The position numbers and the translations under genes are program-made. The notes beneath the pieces were generated by a model. That model searched no databases. It saw nothing but the letters and a program-made list of their open reading frames with translations, and had not been told where the DNA came from. From the NCBI RefSeq assembly GCF_025979705.1, contig NZ_CP110137.1, positions 94,201-158,200 of the forward strand: a stretch of DNA of 64,000 bases. Direction: 5' to 3'. This document shows, one piece after another, positions 1 through 9,335 of this stretch; the first letter of the stretch is position 1; every line of letters begins with the position of its first letter. Origin of the DNA: Hymenobacter sp. YIM 151858-1. GTDB taxonomy: Bacteria > Bacteroidota > Bacteroidia > Cytophagales > Hymenobacteraceae.

Positions 1-2607
1 TTGCCGGGCTTCCACGTAGTAGCGGCGGCCAGCCTCGAGGCGTACGGGCGCCGAGCGCTGTTGGGCGTACCACGACCATTGCCGCTCGGATGTCCAACCG
101 GGCACAGTGGCGATCAAGGTTTTGCGGGTCGGGTTGTCGTCCGAACTTAAGTAGAGTTCGCAGTTATCGTCCCCCGCCACCCAGAAGGTGTAATCGCCGG
201 TTTCCGGGGGATACACGTACCCGCGCAGGCGGGAGGCGTAGCTGTCGCTGATGTGGCTGGGACCCTCCAGCAACCCGCGAAGTTCGGTGCGGTGTGGGGG
301 CGTGTTAACCGGCACGTCGGCGATGGTGCCGGAGTAATTGCCCCAGTATTCCCAGAGCACCTGACCCGTGGGGGCTGGCGGAGCCGCCTGGCGGGCTTGG
401 GCCAGGTCGGTTAGCGGCTCTTGCGGCGTGTAGGTGCGCACGTAATTCACCGGTTTCGCGGAGCCGCTGCGGGCGGTCGGCAAGGATGGGGTGACGGGGG
501 TCGGGCAGTTCGCGGCCACCGGCTCGTTGTAGGGCAACGGGCTGTAGGGGAGCATGTCTACCCACAGCGGCCGGGTCAGCAAGCCGGTCCAGCGCACCCA
601 GTCGTTGGTGACGCGGACTTGGTATGCGCCCTCGCTGGCCTCGTCCAGGCGGGCGATGACGTAGGTTGAATCGGTGGCGCCGGGGATGTCAACCCAGGCT
701 TCGCCCACGCGGCGCTGCCACTGGTAGCGGTTGTAGCGGCCGGCCATGCCTCGGTGCAGTATCAGCCGTTGGCCCACGACCCCGGCTACGGTATCGGCGG
801 GCTGCCGTTGCCGCTGCTGGCCGTAGAAGAACGCAAAGGGGGCGTAATCTGGGCGAGTGAGGTTACGTTCGATGCTGGCAAAGTCCAGGTAATTGCCTTG
901 GGCCGTGACGACCACGTTATCACCGAGCGGGTGCTCTAAGAAGCTGGGCAGGTAGTTGAAGTCGTTGCCGTTAAGCAGCAAATAGCGAGTGCGCGGCGAG
1001 CGGGCATAGAACACCGGCACGGCCCCGCGCAACCGGTTGTTAGCCAGGTCGAGGGTTTCCACGCCCAACGAATCGGTGAGCGGTCCGCTCAGGCGGTTGT
1101 CGCGCAGGCGCAGTTCGTAGAGCTGCCCGAGCTGTTGCCACGAGCGCGGTATCCCGCCGGTCAGGTAGTTGTTGTGCAGCAGCAGACGCTGCAGGCTGCG
1201 TAGATTGCCCCAGCTGGCGGGCAGCGATCCGGTAAGCCGGTTGCCGGATAGTTCGAGGCGCACTAAATTGCCCAGTTGGCTCCACTCGTCCGGCAACGGA
1301 CCGGTGAGTTGGTTGTTCCACAAGACCAGCTCGTACAAGTTGGTCAACCGGCCCAGGGCAGCTGGTGCGTGGCCGGTGAAGCGGTTGCCGGACAGGTGCA
1401 AGCTTTGCAACGCCGTAGCGCAGCCCAGCGAGTCGGGGATGCGGCCGCTGAGTTGGTTGTTGGTCAGCTGCAGCAGCTGCAGTTGCCGCAACCGCCCCAA
1501 TGCTTCGGGCAGGTTCCCCGTCAGGCGGTTGTTGTGCAGGTTGATAAACCGCACCTTGGTCCACTTGCCCAACGTGCCCGGCAACGGGCCGGTAAGCTGA
1601 TTGTTGTGGGCATTAAAGTCTTCTAGGTGTTGCCATTGACCTAGCGTACCTGGCAGGGCGCCTGCCAATTGGTTCCACTCCAGGTTTACGGCCCGCACGC
1701 GGTGCCAATTGCCGAGTTCAGCCGGCACGGCCCCCCGCAATTCGTTCATCGTTAAGCTGACCACCTCCAAGTTGACTAACTGTCCCAACTCCTTGGGCAA
1801 GCGGCCCCGCACTTGGCTTTGCGACATGTGCAGGACGCGCAGTTGGCGCAGGCCGCCCCAGGCCGCGGGGATGGAGTCGCGAAACTGGTTTTGCCAGAGC
1901 TGCAGGCTTTCCAGCGAATCGAGCTGGCCCAGGCCGGGCGGCAACGGTCCTATCAGGGGGTTGACCCCCAAATCCAAGGTGCGCAGCCGCCGCAATCGGC
2001 TCACGGAGTCGGGGATGGCACCGCCCAAGCCGTTGGCGTTCAAGCTCAGGTATTGCAAGTTGGCCAAGCGGGTCAGCTCAACCGGAATGCTGCCCGAAAG
2101 CCGATTGTGGTAGAGGTTGAGGGCCGTCAGCTGCCGCAGCCGGCCTAGGGAAGCCGGAATGGGACCTGCCAACTGGTTTTGCTGCAGGGACAAGCTGCGC
2201 AGTTGGCTCAACTGCCCGAGCTCGGCCGGTATGGCGCCCGTCAGCCCCTCCCAGTTTTGCCACAAAGCTAGCTCCTGCAAACCCCTCAGCTCACCCAAGC
2301 AAGGCGGGATAGAACCCTTGAGGTTGTTGGCGTACAAGTTGAGGTAGGTCACATCGCCGTTGGCTACGCGCACCCCGTACCAGTTGCCCACGTCGGCGAG
2401 GGAGGTACCGAGGAGCCAGTTGTCCTTTCGCATCCACTGCGGGCCGCCGGTTGCGTAGTAGAACTGGCGCAGCACGCGCAGTTCGGTCGAGTCGGCGACC
2501 AAGCCTTGGCCGGCCATTTGCGCCCGCGACGGGCGGGCAACGCCGACAAGTAGAAGCGCGAATAGAACGAGGGCGTAGCGCGCCCCGGTACGTAAAGACA
2601 CAGTCAT
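1..2607 (-). CDS. Secreted leucine-rich-repeat protein with Ig-like and PA14 domains (C-terminus off the window)
   Basis: The ATG at 2607 opens a frame that stays open to the window edge (869 codons). It begins with a signal peptide (MTVSLRTGARYALVLFALLL, Ala-Gln end near residue 30). Next come about 20 leucine-rich repeats of 23-24 residues with the plant-type consensus (LxxLxxLxLxxNxLxGxIPxxLG), roughly residues 70-560. An Ig-like segment follows near 600-680, then a PA14-like beta domain from about 746 (SRLRGYVYPPETGDYTFWVA, GDDNCELYLSSDD). PA14 domains usually bind carbohydrate and LRRs bind protein, so an adhesive or ligand-binding surface role is inferred. It starts 10 bp after the RHS gene stop, so the two are probably one transcription unit. 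The missing C-terminus may hold a secretion signal or more domains. Confidence 0.85.
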   Translation of the reverse strand, partial: MTVSLRTGARYALVLFALLLVGVARPSRAQMAGQGLVADSTELRVLRQFYYATGGPQWMRKDNWLLGTSLADVGNWYGVRVANGDVTYLNLYANNLKGSIPPCLGELRGLQELALWQNWEGLTGAIPAELGQLSQLRSLSLQQNQLAGPIPASLGRLRQLTALNLYHNRLSGSIPVELTRLANLQYLSLNANGLGGAIPDSVSRLRRLRTLDLGVNPLIGPLPPGLGQLDSLESLQLWQNQFRDSIPAAWGGLRQLRVLHMSQSQVRGRLPKELGQLVNLEVVSLTMNELRGAVPAELGNWHRVRAVNLEWNQLAGALPGTLGQWQHLEDFNAHNNQLTGPLPGTLGKWTKVRFINLHNNRLTGNLPEALGRLRQLQLLQLTNNQLSGRIPDSLGCATALQSLHLSGNRFTGHAPAALGRLTNLYELVLWNNQLTGPLPDEWSQLGNLVRLELSGNRLTGSLPASWGNLRSLQRLLLHNNYLTGGIPRSWQQLGQLYELRLRDNRLSGPLTDSLGVETLDLANNRLRGAVPVFYARSPRTRYLLLNGNDFNYLPSFLEHPLGDNVVVTAQGNYLDFASIERNLTRPDYAPFAFFYGQQRQRQPADTVAGVVGQRLILHRGMAGRYNRYQWQRRVGEAWVDIPGATDSTYVIARLDEASEGAYQVRVTNDWVRWTGLLTRPLWVDMLPYSPLPYNEPVAANCPTPVTPSLPTARSGSAKPVNYVRTYTPQEPLTDLAQARQAAPPAPTGQVLWEYWGNYSGTIADVPVNTPPHRTELRGLLEGPSHISDSYASRLRGYVYPPETGDYTFWVAGDDNCELYLSSDDNPTRKTLIATVPGWTSERQWSWYAQQRSAPVRLEAGRRYYVEARQ

Positions 2608-2617
2608 AGCGGTACGC

Positions 2618-5600
2618 TTAGGGGCGGGCGTAGTGGTACTCTTGCTCGGTCAAAATGCGGCCTTGCTCGTCGCGGGTGCGCACGAGGCGGCCCAGCGCGT
2701 CGTATTCGTACGTCGTGGTGCGGCCCGCCGCGTCGGTCTGCGCGGTCACCCCGCGCAATGGATCGTACGTGAAAGTCGTCATCGGCGCGCCAGCCGGGTG
2801 CAGGCGCACCTCGTCAAGCTGCGCCGCCCCGCTGCCGGCCTCCACGCGCACGGAGGACGTCGCAGGCAGGCGCAGGCGGTAGAGCCGCCACGAGCCGCGC
2901 GCGGCCGCCGGGGCCGGCATAGCCACGGCGGCCGCGCCGGCAAACACCGTCGGCGCGCCGGTGGCCCAGAAGCTCAGCTCGTACGCGCCCGTGGGCAAGC
3001 CGTCGCGCACCAGTTTCTGCCCAGCCGCAAGCGCATATGCCCAGCGCCCGGCCACGCCGCCGGCTACGCGGCCGGACGGGGCGTAGGCCCACCTGCCCGT
3101 GGCACCGGGCTCGAAGCTGGTGTAGGCCATCTGGTCCACACGCATAGCCTGGCCTTGGGCTATGGGCTGGCCGGCGATGGAGTCCCACAAAAAGCTGTGG
3201 GCCGGACCGCCCGGGGTGTGGTACTGCAGGATGCGGCCCTGCGCGTCGTAGCGGTCCACCTCCCACTCCGGCGCGTAGCCCGGGTCGAAATGCAATGCCC
3301 CTTGGCGCAAGGCCGAAAATGCAAACTGGCTCAGCGGCTGGGGCGCAGCGGCGCGCAGCCGCAGCTGACGGCCCGGCGCCACCACGTGTGTACCCAGGCG
3401 CCGCGGCAGGGTCAGGGTGCCGGCCGTCACCACCGTGTCCGCGCCCCGGATGCGCAGCGTGGTTTGCTCCACCAAGCGGGCGACCTGGTGCGTGCGCAGC
3501 AGCTCACGTACGCCCACGGCTGCCTCGGTGCTCGCCTGCGTCGTGTCGTAGTCGCCCGCGTAGCGCGCACGCACCTGTTGGTACCGGCCGTCGGCGAGAG
3601 CCGTTTGAACCACGGTGGGCTGCTGGTGACGCGGGTTGCCATAGCGGTACCAGGTCGTGGCCAGTTGGTACACGGCGGTGTCGCTGCCGGCGTACCGGTA
3701 CTCGCGCGTCCGGGTCTTGTAAGCCCACCCGCTAGGCTGGTAAGTGTTTTCCCAGACAAACGGGGGGCGGTTTTGGCCGGCGGCGTGTTGGTACGGGTCG
3801 TAGCTCACATCGTTATTGCGAGCTGCCGTGAAGCCTTGCACGGTCTCGCCCTCGCTGACGGCGTAATCGTGGCGGGTGCGCGCCACCAGCTGCTCCTTGC
3901 CCCCGACCGGGGTTGCGTAGACGGATTGCGTCACCAATTGGTCGCGTTGCCACCCATTACCGACGGTGGGCACCGGCGGGTACCACCCGCCGCCCGCGTC
4001 AAAGGCACCGCGGTACTCGCTTTCCGTGCGTCCCGCACGCTGCCCAGCCGCACTGTCGACCACCGTTACGAAGGTATAGCCCACGGGGCGGTCACTGCTG
4101 GTGGCGTCGACCATGGACTGGTCGGTGATAGTCGTAAGCGTATAGATGGCTGGCGGCGGCGGCGGGTACAGCGGGCACTCCTGCCCCCCGTTGCAGGTCG
4201 CGGGCTTGACCCAGCGCTCGCGCACGCGGCTGTACACGAACGCTTGGGGCAGCAACGCGTAGCCGCTGCTCAAGTTGGTACCCGGGGTGTGGTAGTAGTA
4301 GCGCTTGGTGGTGGCCGGCGTGCCAGCGTCCGGTTGGATCTGCAACTCACGCACGCGCACGCCGCCGCTGAGCTTGTTTCGCATGCCGTAGCGCGTCGGG
4401 CCGGTTTCGTATAGCAGCGTCGCTGTACCGTGGGCGTAGCCGCAGGCTCTCACCGACACTTGGTACTGATGGCCCGCTTCCAGTGCGATCGCCTCGGTGC
4501 TGCCGTTCCAGACCGTACCGCTGCCGAACGAGGCGTTCAGCCGGCCAACAATTGCGCCGGTGTTCAGGTCCGTAACCGTGAACACGACGGAATTGCGGTG
4601 GACAGGCGCGGTGGCCGGCGCGTCCCTGACGCTGGCCGCCGCTTCCAGTCGGGCGTATACGACGGGGCCGTTGGGGACTGTCGTGGCGTGCTGGTTCGCG
4701 CACAAAGGGGCGTCCGCATCGTCGCCCGGGCCATGCGCAGCGGCTTGGACCTGGCTTTGGGGGTTGGGCAGCGCGAAGCGTTCGGGCACGGTGTTGGGTT
4801 CGTAGCGCAGGGCCTGCGAGCCGCCGGTCGGATACTCGATGGCCGTGAGCAGGCCGGCCTGAACAAACGCCGGGTTCGGGGTGCGATCCGCCCCCGCAAA
4901 GTCCTGCAGGCCCTGCAGCGTTTGCACCCGCATGGCGGGGATCAACACCGGCCGCTGCGGGAAGCTAGCGCTAAGCGCCGTGCGGGCCCCGTTGGCATAC
5001 CCCCAGTGGTCGCGCGAACCGGTCTGCCGGTGCGGCAACGGGGTGGAGTTGTAGCGGAACCGGTAGGCGGGCCGGCGAACCGCTCCAGCCCCAACACGCA
5101 CCGAGTCGAGCCGAAGGCGCTTGGTGTCCGGGTCGGAGGCGCCGGGTGACGACTCGAAATACGAGTGAAACAGGCGCACGCGCAAGAGCGTATCTGCGCC
5201 ATCGGAGGAAACAACATGCAAGGCTGTCAGCCGCCGGTCGTCCACCACATCCAGGCGATCGCCGGCCATGGTTACTTCCACGCGCCCGCCCCGGAACCAA
5301 ATGCGCCGCAACTTCTGGGTGCTTTGCCGGGCGAGGCTGGGCGTTTGGGCAAAGCCCAGTTCCTTCTCGATCTCTCTCATGTCCGGTTCGCCGGCTATGA
5401 GTCCCGACAAAAAGGTTTGCCGCTGGCTGAAGGTCGAGGTGTTGATGCCGTGGGCCGCGTACTCGAAGCGGATTGTGTCGGCCTTATCGGCCGATACGAT
5501 CCGCTCCAGGTACCAAGCCGCGGTGTGCATCGCGGCTTGGTGGCCGAGGCGGTAAGCGTATTCCGGCGCCCGGAACCAGAAGGCAACCCCTTCCGCGTTC

Positions 5601-6250
5601 GTGAGCACGAAGCCCGTGTCGCGGGCGGCGATGTGCACGGGCTGCAAAGGCAGCGTGCAGTAGGTGAACGCCTCGGCGTTGCGCTGCATGAACGTACCGG
5701 CCAGTCCGTTGACATTGAACGTGTACAGGTCCGGCAGGAAATCTTCCAGGTTGTCGGCCACCCGGTGCAATATCCCGCCGTGCGTGGCGAGCGAGACGTC
5801 GCGGGCCTGGGGCACGGCCGCGGCCCGCCAAGGGAAAGCGGCTGGGTCGTCGTCGGGCAGGCCGCGCGGTACCCGCGTGACCACGCCGCCGGCGTTCAGG
5901 CTCCACCCCAGCCCGGCCCATGACGCCCGGTCCGCAACGCGGATGCCCGAGGCGTGGTAGCTCAAGCTCAACGGCAGGGTCAGGCTGCCGCTGCGCACTT
6001 CGTAGAGGGGCACCGAGACGCCGGGTGTGCCGGAGGCCTCGTTGACGGGCATCAGCGCGTAGCGCTCAAGCGCGGCCGTGGTGGGAGCCGGCGGCACGCG
6101 CGGCGGGATGGCAGGAGCTGAAGATATCGATTGGCTGTAACCGTAAAACGTGCTGCAAAGCAGCGGGCAGAACAAAACGAGCACTAATCGCCAAAATTTT
6201 GGCGCGGATAATGGTTTCGGTAGATCTACTGAAAGTAGCATTGCAGTCAC
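2618..6250 (-). CDS. Secreted RHS/YD-repeat family protein, Bacteroidota type
   Basis: A 1210-aa protein with an N-terminal hydrophobic signal (LVLVLFCPLLCSTFYGYSQS). The region that follows is typical of Bacteroidota RHS proteins: LPLSLSYHASGIRVADRASW and GLGWSLNAGGVVTRVPRGLP near residues 95-140. A long beta-rich body carries poly-Pro linkers. The C-terminus has YD-repeat signatures (MTTFTYDPLRGVTAQTDAAG, TTYEYDALGRLVRTRDEQGR). It ends immediately after these repeats; I see no RHS-associated core and no toxin domain. The large YD shells of related proteins encapsulate effectors, but a toxin role is not supported here. The downstream LRR/PA14 gene begins 10 bp later, so the pair probably acts together at the cell surface. 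Confidence 0.88.
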   Translation of the reverse strand: MTAMLLSVDLPKPLSAPKFWRLVLVLFCPLLCSTFYGYSQSISSAPAIPPRVPPAPTTAALERYALMPVNEASGTPGVSVPLYEVRSGSLTLPLSLSYHASGIRVADRASWAGLGWSLNAGGVVTRVPRGLPDDDPAAFPWRAAAVPQARDVSLATHGGILHRVADNLEDFLPDLYTFNVNGLAGTFMQRNAEAFTYCTLPLQPVHIAARDTGFVLTNAEGVAFWFRAPEYAYRLGHQAAMHTAAWYLERIVSADKADTIRFEYAAHGINTSTFSQRQTFLSGLIAGEPDMREIEKELGFAQTPSLARQSTQKLRRIWFRGGRVEVTMAGDRLDVVDDRRLTALHVVSSDGADTLLRVRLFHSYFESSPGASDPDTKRLRLDSVRVGAGAVRRPAYRFRYNSTPLPHRQTGSRDHWGYANGARTALSASFPQRPVLIPAMRVQTLQGLQDFAGADRTPNPAFVQAGLLTAIEYPTGGSQALRYEPNTVPERFALPNPQSQVQAAAHGPGDDADAPLCANQHATTVPNGPVVYARLEAAASVRDAPATAPVHRNSVVFTVTDLNTGAIVGRLNASFGSGTVWNGSTEAIALEAGHQYQVSVRACGYAHGTATLLYETGPTRYGMRNKLSGGVRVRELQIQPDAGTPATTKRYYYHTPGTNLSSGYALLPQAFVYSRVRERWVKPATCNGGQECPLYPPPPPAIYTLTTITDQSMVDATSSDRPVGYTFVTVVDSAAGQRAGRTESEYRGAFDAGGGWYPPVPTVGNGWQRDQLVTQSVYATPVGGKEQLVARTRHDYAVSEGETVQGFTAARNNDVSYDPYQHAAGQNRPPFVWENTYQPSGWAYKTRTREYRYAGSDTAVYQLATTWYRYGNPRHQQPTVVQTALADGRYQQVRARYAGDYDTTQASTEAAVGVRELLRTHQVARLVEQTTLRIRGADTVVTAGTLTLPRRLGTHVVAPGRQLRLRAAAPQPLSQFAFSALRQGALHFDPGYAPEWEVDRYDAQGRILQYHTPGGPAHSFLWDSIAGQPIAQGQAMRVDQMAYTSFEPGATGRWAYAPSGRVAGGVAGRWAYALAAGQKLVRDGLPTGAYELSFWATGAPTVFAGAAAVAMPAPAAARGSWRLYRLRLPATSSVRVEAGSGAAQLDEVRLHPAGAPMTTFTYDPLRGVTAQTDAAGRTTTYEYDALGRLVRTRDEQGRILTEQEYHYARP

Positions 6251-6464
6251 GCGGGCATAGTCAGGCCGGCTGATGAAAATTCATCAGCTAGGTAAGCATT
6301 GCAAAGGCGTGAGGCAGTATTTGGGGCGGCAGTGATCAAGCCTATGCTTAATCCCAGGTGCCGTAAAAGTACAAGCAGATGCTTTTTGTGCAACAATTAA
6401 TTGTGCTTTTATTTGCACCTGCTGCTGTTAATTGTATTGTGTCGTTCCGTAAGGAAAGTGTTAT

Positions 6465-7047
6465 GTGCGTTTTTCGTCCTCTGTGCTGCTGTGGGGTAAC
6501 CTGTTATCGCTGGTAACAACTTGCGGTTACAAGAAAGAAGCCGTGCCGCGCCCGCAGCCACGAAAGTTGCAGGTGCGACTTTACTTCGACAAGGTAGGTA
6601 CCAGCTCGGCCGGGGGCGTGCCCATCGACAACAAGGCGCAGCTGTCCACCCAACCCACGGTCACTGGCCGCAGCATCCTGGTCACGACAACCTTCAAACC
6701 TTGGTCTGCGGACCTGGGCGCGTTCGAGAAGGGGCAGCCGTGTACCTGGCCGTCATCTACGAGCAGGGCGGAGGGCCCCATCACGAGCCGCGGCCGTTTC
6801 CGTGGGTGGACCATATCGAGGCCATGGTTTTCGTCAACGACACTTTGCGCCCGGAGCGGGTGCCGGGGGCGGGCCTGTTCCAGCAGGTAGGCTTGCAGCT
6901 GCTCAGCGGCAGCGCTTGGTTGCGCAGTCCTCGCAAAGCCGGGTGGTCGCCGGGCCGGCGGCTGAGCTGGCGGCAACAAGAGCGCAACTGCAAAAAGCAA
7001 AGGCAGCAGCATGGCGCTCGGATCATGCGTTGGAAGCACCAAGATAA
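6465..7047 (+). pseudogene. Frameshifted gene for a small secreted protein of unknown function
   Basis: An ATG at 6465 begins a signal-like stretch (MRFSSSVLLWGNLLSLVTTC) followed by a GC3-rich coding segment (LQVRLYFDKVGTSSAGGVPI). At the GGGG run 6731-6734 the reading continues naturally in another frame (AAVYLAVIYEQGGG, then VDHIEAMVFVNDTLRPERV) to about 6935. A further frame change may lead to a charged tail (AAELAATRAQLQKAKAAA) ending at 7047. The family is not recognised. It is either a pseudogene or a one-base sequencing error in a homopolymer. The frame-consistent codon use on both sides of the break favours one original gene. Confidence 0.5.
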
Positions 7048-7097
7048 GCCGGCGCTACCGGCCCCGGCACTGGCTGCCGGGCATTTACTTGTTCCGC

Positions 7098-7130
7098 GGT
7101 AAGCGCTGCCGCCTTGCCGGCAGGCTTACC
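7098..7130. terminator. Strong hairpin at the convergent gene ends
   Basis: GGTAAGC (7098-7104) pairs with GCTTACC (7124-7130), and inside it CTGCCG (7106-7111) pairs with CGGCAG (7118-7123), giving a 13-bp stem with one bulged G. It covers the stop codon of the leftward Fic gene and follows the rightward broken gene. There is no T-tract, so its role in termination is inferred from position. Confidence 0.45.
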
Positions 7131-8667
7131 CGCCGAAGTACCGCTCGTAAGCCGCTTCGATCTCGCTTACTTCGGCTTCCGTCAGCTGCTCAAACTCCCG
7201 GCTTTGCGCCCGCCGGGAAAGCCGCCCGCCGTTTTGCTCCAGAAAGCGCACCAGCAGGGCAACGAGCCGGTCCGGCAGCTGCAGGCGCTCGTCGAGCCAG
7301 CTTTTCAGCCGGTCGTAGCGCTGCAGGTAGCTTACCTCGGCGGGAATGGTGTGCTCGAGGGTGTAGGCCACGCAGCGAAACAGAAACTCCGCCTGGGCCG
7401 TCGCGTCGAAGTAGCGGTAGTAGTCGCTCGTGTCGGCGAGCACCTCCACGTTATGGTCGGGAGTGCTGCGCCAGGGAATAAACTCCAGCAGCGGGTGGGA
7501 ATAGCTTTCCAGCACCCGGCGATAGTCGTCCAGGTGCTCGAGGATGGCCGCCGACACCGGGAAGATGATGCCCTGGGGCGTAAACCGCAGCTGGGCCAGC
7601 AGGTGGTGAATCAGGTAGCGGTGCACCCGGCCGTTGCCGTCCACGAAGGGGTGGATGAACACGAAGCCGAAGGCGACCGCCGCGGCGGTCAGCACCGGGT
7701 GAAAGCCCGCCTGCTCCAGCTGCGCCGCACTCGCCAGCAGCCCGCTCATCAAACCTTCCACGTCCTGCCAGCGGGCGGAGATATGGTCGGGCAGCGGCTC
7801 GCCCGTGCCGCGGTCGTGCTCGCCGACAAACCCGCCCTCGGTGCGGTAACCCAGCCGCACGAAGCGGCTGTTCTCAATCACGATCTGCTGCAGGCGCAGC
7901 AGCTCCTCCTTGCTCAGGGGCTGCTGCCCCGCCTGCCCGATGGCCCGGCCCCAGCGCACGGCCCGCGTGGAGGTGGGGTTTTCCCCCTCAATGGTAAACG
8001 AGGCTTTGGAGTCCTTGAGCAGCAGAAAAGCGGAGGTGCGCAGCAGCACGTCCTTGTGCAGGCCCCGGATCACCTGGTTGGCCTGCTCGGCCAGGTTGCT
8101 CACCAGAAACCCCTCCAGGGCCGGCGTCCGGTGAATCAGCGGGCAGAAGCCCACCGTGCCGGGCAGGTTGTTGCGGATGCGGTGGCGAGCGGACGAGGTG
8201 CCCGGGCCCGCCGCGTACTGCAGCTTGTCGCTGAGCAGCGGCACGTAGTTGCCCTCCCGCAGATCGGGCACGGCCAGCTGCCGGCCAGTCAACCACTCGT
8301 AGAGAAACCATACCCGGCGGGCGTACTGGCCCAGCGGCTCCCGGCGAATCCATTCTTCGAACACCGCGGCGGGCACTTGCTCGAACAGCTTCTTGAAAAA
8401 GAGCAGGTCGATGCCTTCGTACTTCAGGGCGAAGGTTAGCTGCCCCGGCAGGGTGTCCTCGGGCCGGTGGCGGGGTGTGAGCACCCGCCAGCCTTCCGTT
8501 TCGTATTGCCGGTGCTTGCGGCTGATGAGCGCCAGCTGCCGGGGAAGCGGCACGGGCAGCTGCAGCCCCGCGATCAGGGCCCCGTAGCCTACCAGCTGCC
8601 CGGCTTCGGGCGCGGTCCGGCCGTGAAAAACGTTTACTTCCTGTGAAAAGCTGTTATAATCGGCCAC
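7126..8667 (-). CDS. Fic-family protein (probable AMPylase) with built-in inhibitory motif
   Basis: A 513-aa protein that starts at a GTG (8667). The Fic signature HPFVDGNGRVHR is complete at residues 339-350, including catalytic His339 and the Asp/Gly/Arg residues that hold metal and nucleotide. A class II inhibitory motif of the form (S/T)xxxE(G/N) is visible as SFTIEG at 223-228; in known Fic proteins its Glu blocks productive ATP binding. Regulation is therefore likely in cis, and no FicA-like antitoxin gene is adjacent. Fic enzymes transfer AMP from ATP to Ser/Thr/Tyr of target proteins; the target here is unknown. The C-terminal part (LDERLQLPDRLVALLVRFLE onward) resembles a winged-helix segment. 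The gene stands alone between a broken gene and an esterase remnant. Confidence 0.9.
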   Translation of the reverse strand: MADYNSFSQEVNVFHGRTAPEAGQLVGYGALIAGLQLPVPLPRQLALISRKHRQYETEGWRVLTPRHRPEDTLPGQLTFALKYEGIDLLFFKKLFEQVPAAVFEEWIRREPLGQYARRVWFLYEWLTGRQLAVPDLREGNYVPLLSDKLQYAAGPGTSSARHRIRNNLPGTVGFCPLIHRTPALEGFLVSNLAEQANQVIRGLHKDVLLRTSAFLLLKDSKASFTIEGENPTSTRAVRWGRAIGQAGQQPLSKEELLRLQQIVIENSRFVRLGYRTEGGFVGEHDRGTGEPLPDHISARWQDVEGLMSGLLASAAQLEQAGFHPVLTAAAVAFGFVFIHPFVDGNGRVHRYLIHHLLAQLRFTPQGIIFPVSAAILEHLDDYRRVLESYSHPLLEFIPWRSTPDHNVEVLADTSDYYRYFDATAQAEFLFRCVAYTLEHTIPAEVSYLQRYDRLKSWLDERLQLPDRLVALLVRFLEQNGGRLSRRAQSREFEQLTEAEVSEIEAAYERYFGG

Positions 8668-8763
8668 TGCTGGTGAAAAACGCTTGCCAAAGATGCTGAT
8701 TTACCTTTAGCAAGCCAAGAAACCAGGCTGCAATCAGCGCGCCCCGGCAGGGGGCCTAGGCGG

Positions 8764-9042
8764 CTAAAGCCAGGGCCGCACCGTTTGCCCGCCGGTGCGC
8801 GCGATAATGCGGTGTCCCTGGGCGGTTGGGTAAATGCGTCGCGCTGCTTAAAGCGCGCCAGCCCGCCCACGCCCTCGAGCAGGAAGGAAATCCGCGCCTA
8901 CTCGTTTTCGCTGGCCGGCTCCCCGTAGAGCTGCGGGAACTCCCGGGCGTACTCTTTGCCGAGGGTGGGCGGAATCTGCCTGCCGGCCGGCACGTGGCCG
9001 GGGGCGCCGCGGGCCGGGGGGTACGGGAGGCGGTGCGCGGAA
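8764..9042 (-). pseudogene. Remnant of a GDSL arylesterase/lysophospholipase (TesA-like), C-terminal part
   Basis: Read leftward the segment gives IPPTLGKEYAREFPQLYGEP, a TAG stop at 8898-8900, then ISFLLEGVGGLARFKQRD. A one-base shift near 8836 leads to IYPTAQGHRIIARTGGQTVR and a final stop at 8764. This is the C-terminal third of the TesA/arylesterase family, including the block III equivalent of the catalytic Asp-x-x-His (family consensus DGIHPTAEGH). Here the Asp region is disrupted by the frameshift. The N-terminal GDSL block is absent. The in-frame stop, frameshift and truncation together make this a dead gene. Confidence 0.7.
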
Positions 9043-9335
9043 ACCGCACGGCAACTGCTCGTGCCCTAGGTGCGGTACTTGCGTCGGGCCAAGGGTTTAT
9101 TGATCGAGCAGCTCCCGCAGGCGGCAGTGCAGTAGCCGCTGAGCCGGGTTCGAAGCCCGCTCCTACTTCAACCTGCCGCTGCGCCCGAACGGCCGCCGGT
9201 ACATCACCGGCAAGGCGGCCAGCCGCGCGCCGGCCCCGCTTACCGCCCGCTAAGCCGGGGCCACTGCTGAACGTTGGCGCCCCCGGCCCTCCTGCTGGCA
9301 GGAGGGTCGGGGGCGCGCGTTGCCGGACCTGCAGC
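9043..9335. other. Non-coding stretch with a possible short coding remnant
   Basis: No intact gene. On the + strand a GC3-rich tail (ARSYFNLPLRPNGRRYITGK, ending with a stop near 9252) looks like the C-terminus of a lost gene, but I do not recognise it. An inverted repeat of G/C runs around 9278-9312 (CCCCCGGCCCTCC / GGAGGGTCGGGGG) may act as a terminator for the ferritin-like operon that ends at 9336. Confidence 0.3.

Noticed and set aside
2633..4414. A 593-codon open frame on the + strand
   Set aside because: Antisense to the RHS gene; Arg/His/Ala-rich with no motifs.
2618..6250. RHS polymorphic toxin with immunity gene
   Set aside because: The protein ends just after the YD repeats, with no RHS-associated core or toxin domain, and the next gene is a secreted LRR/PA14 protein and not a small immunity protein.
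6581..7042. A minus-strand frame with a signal-like start (MLLPLLFAVALLLPPAQPPA)
   Set aside because: Considered as a real secreted protein, but the + strand has better codon pattern and natural protein sequence over the same bases. The minus frame lacks any fold-like pattern. It remains the alternative if the + strand gene is disproved.
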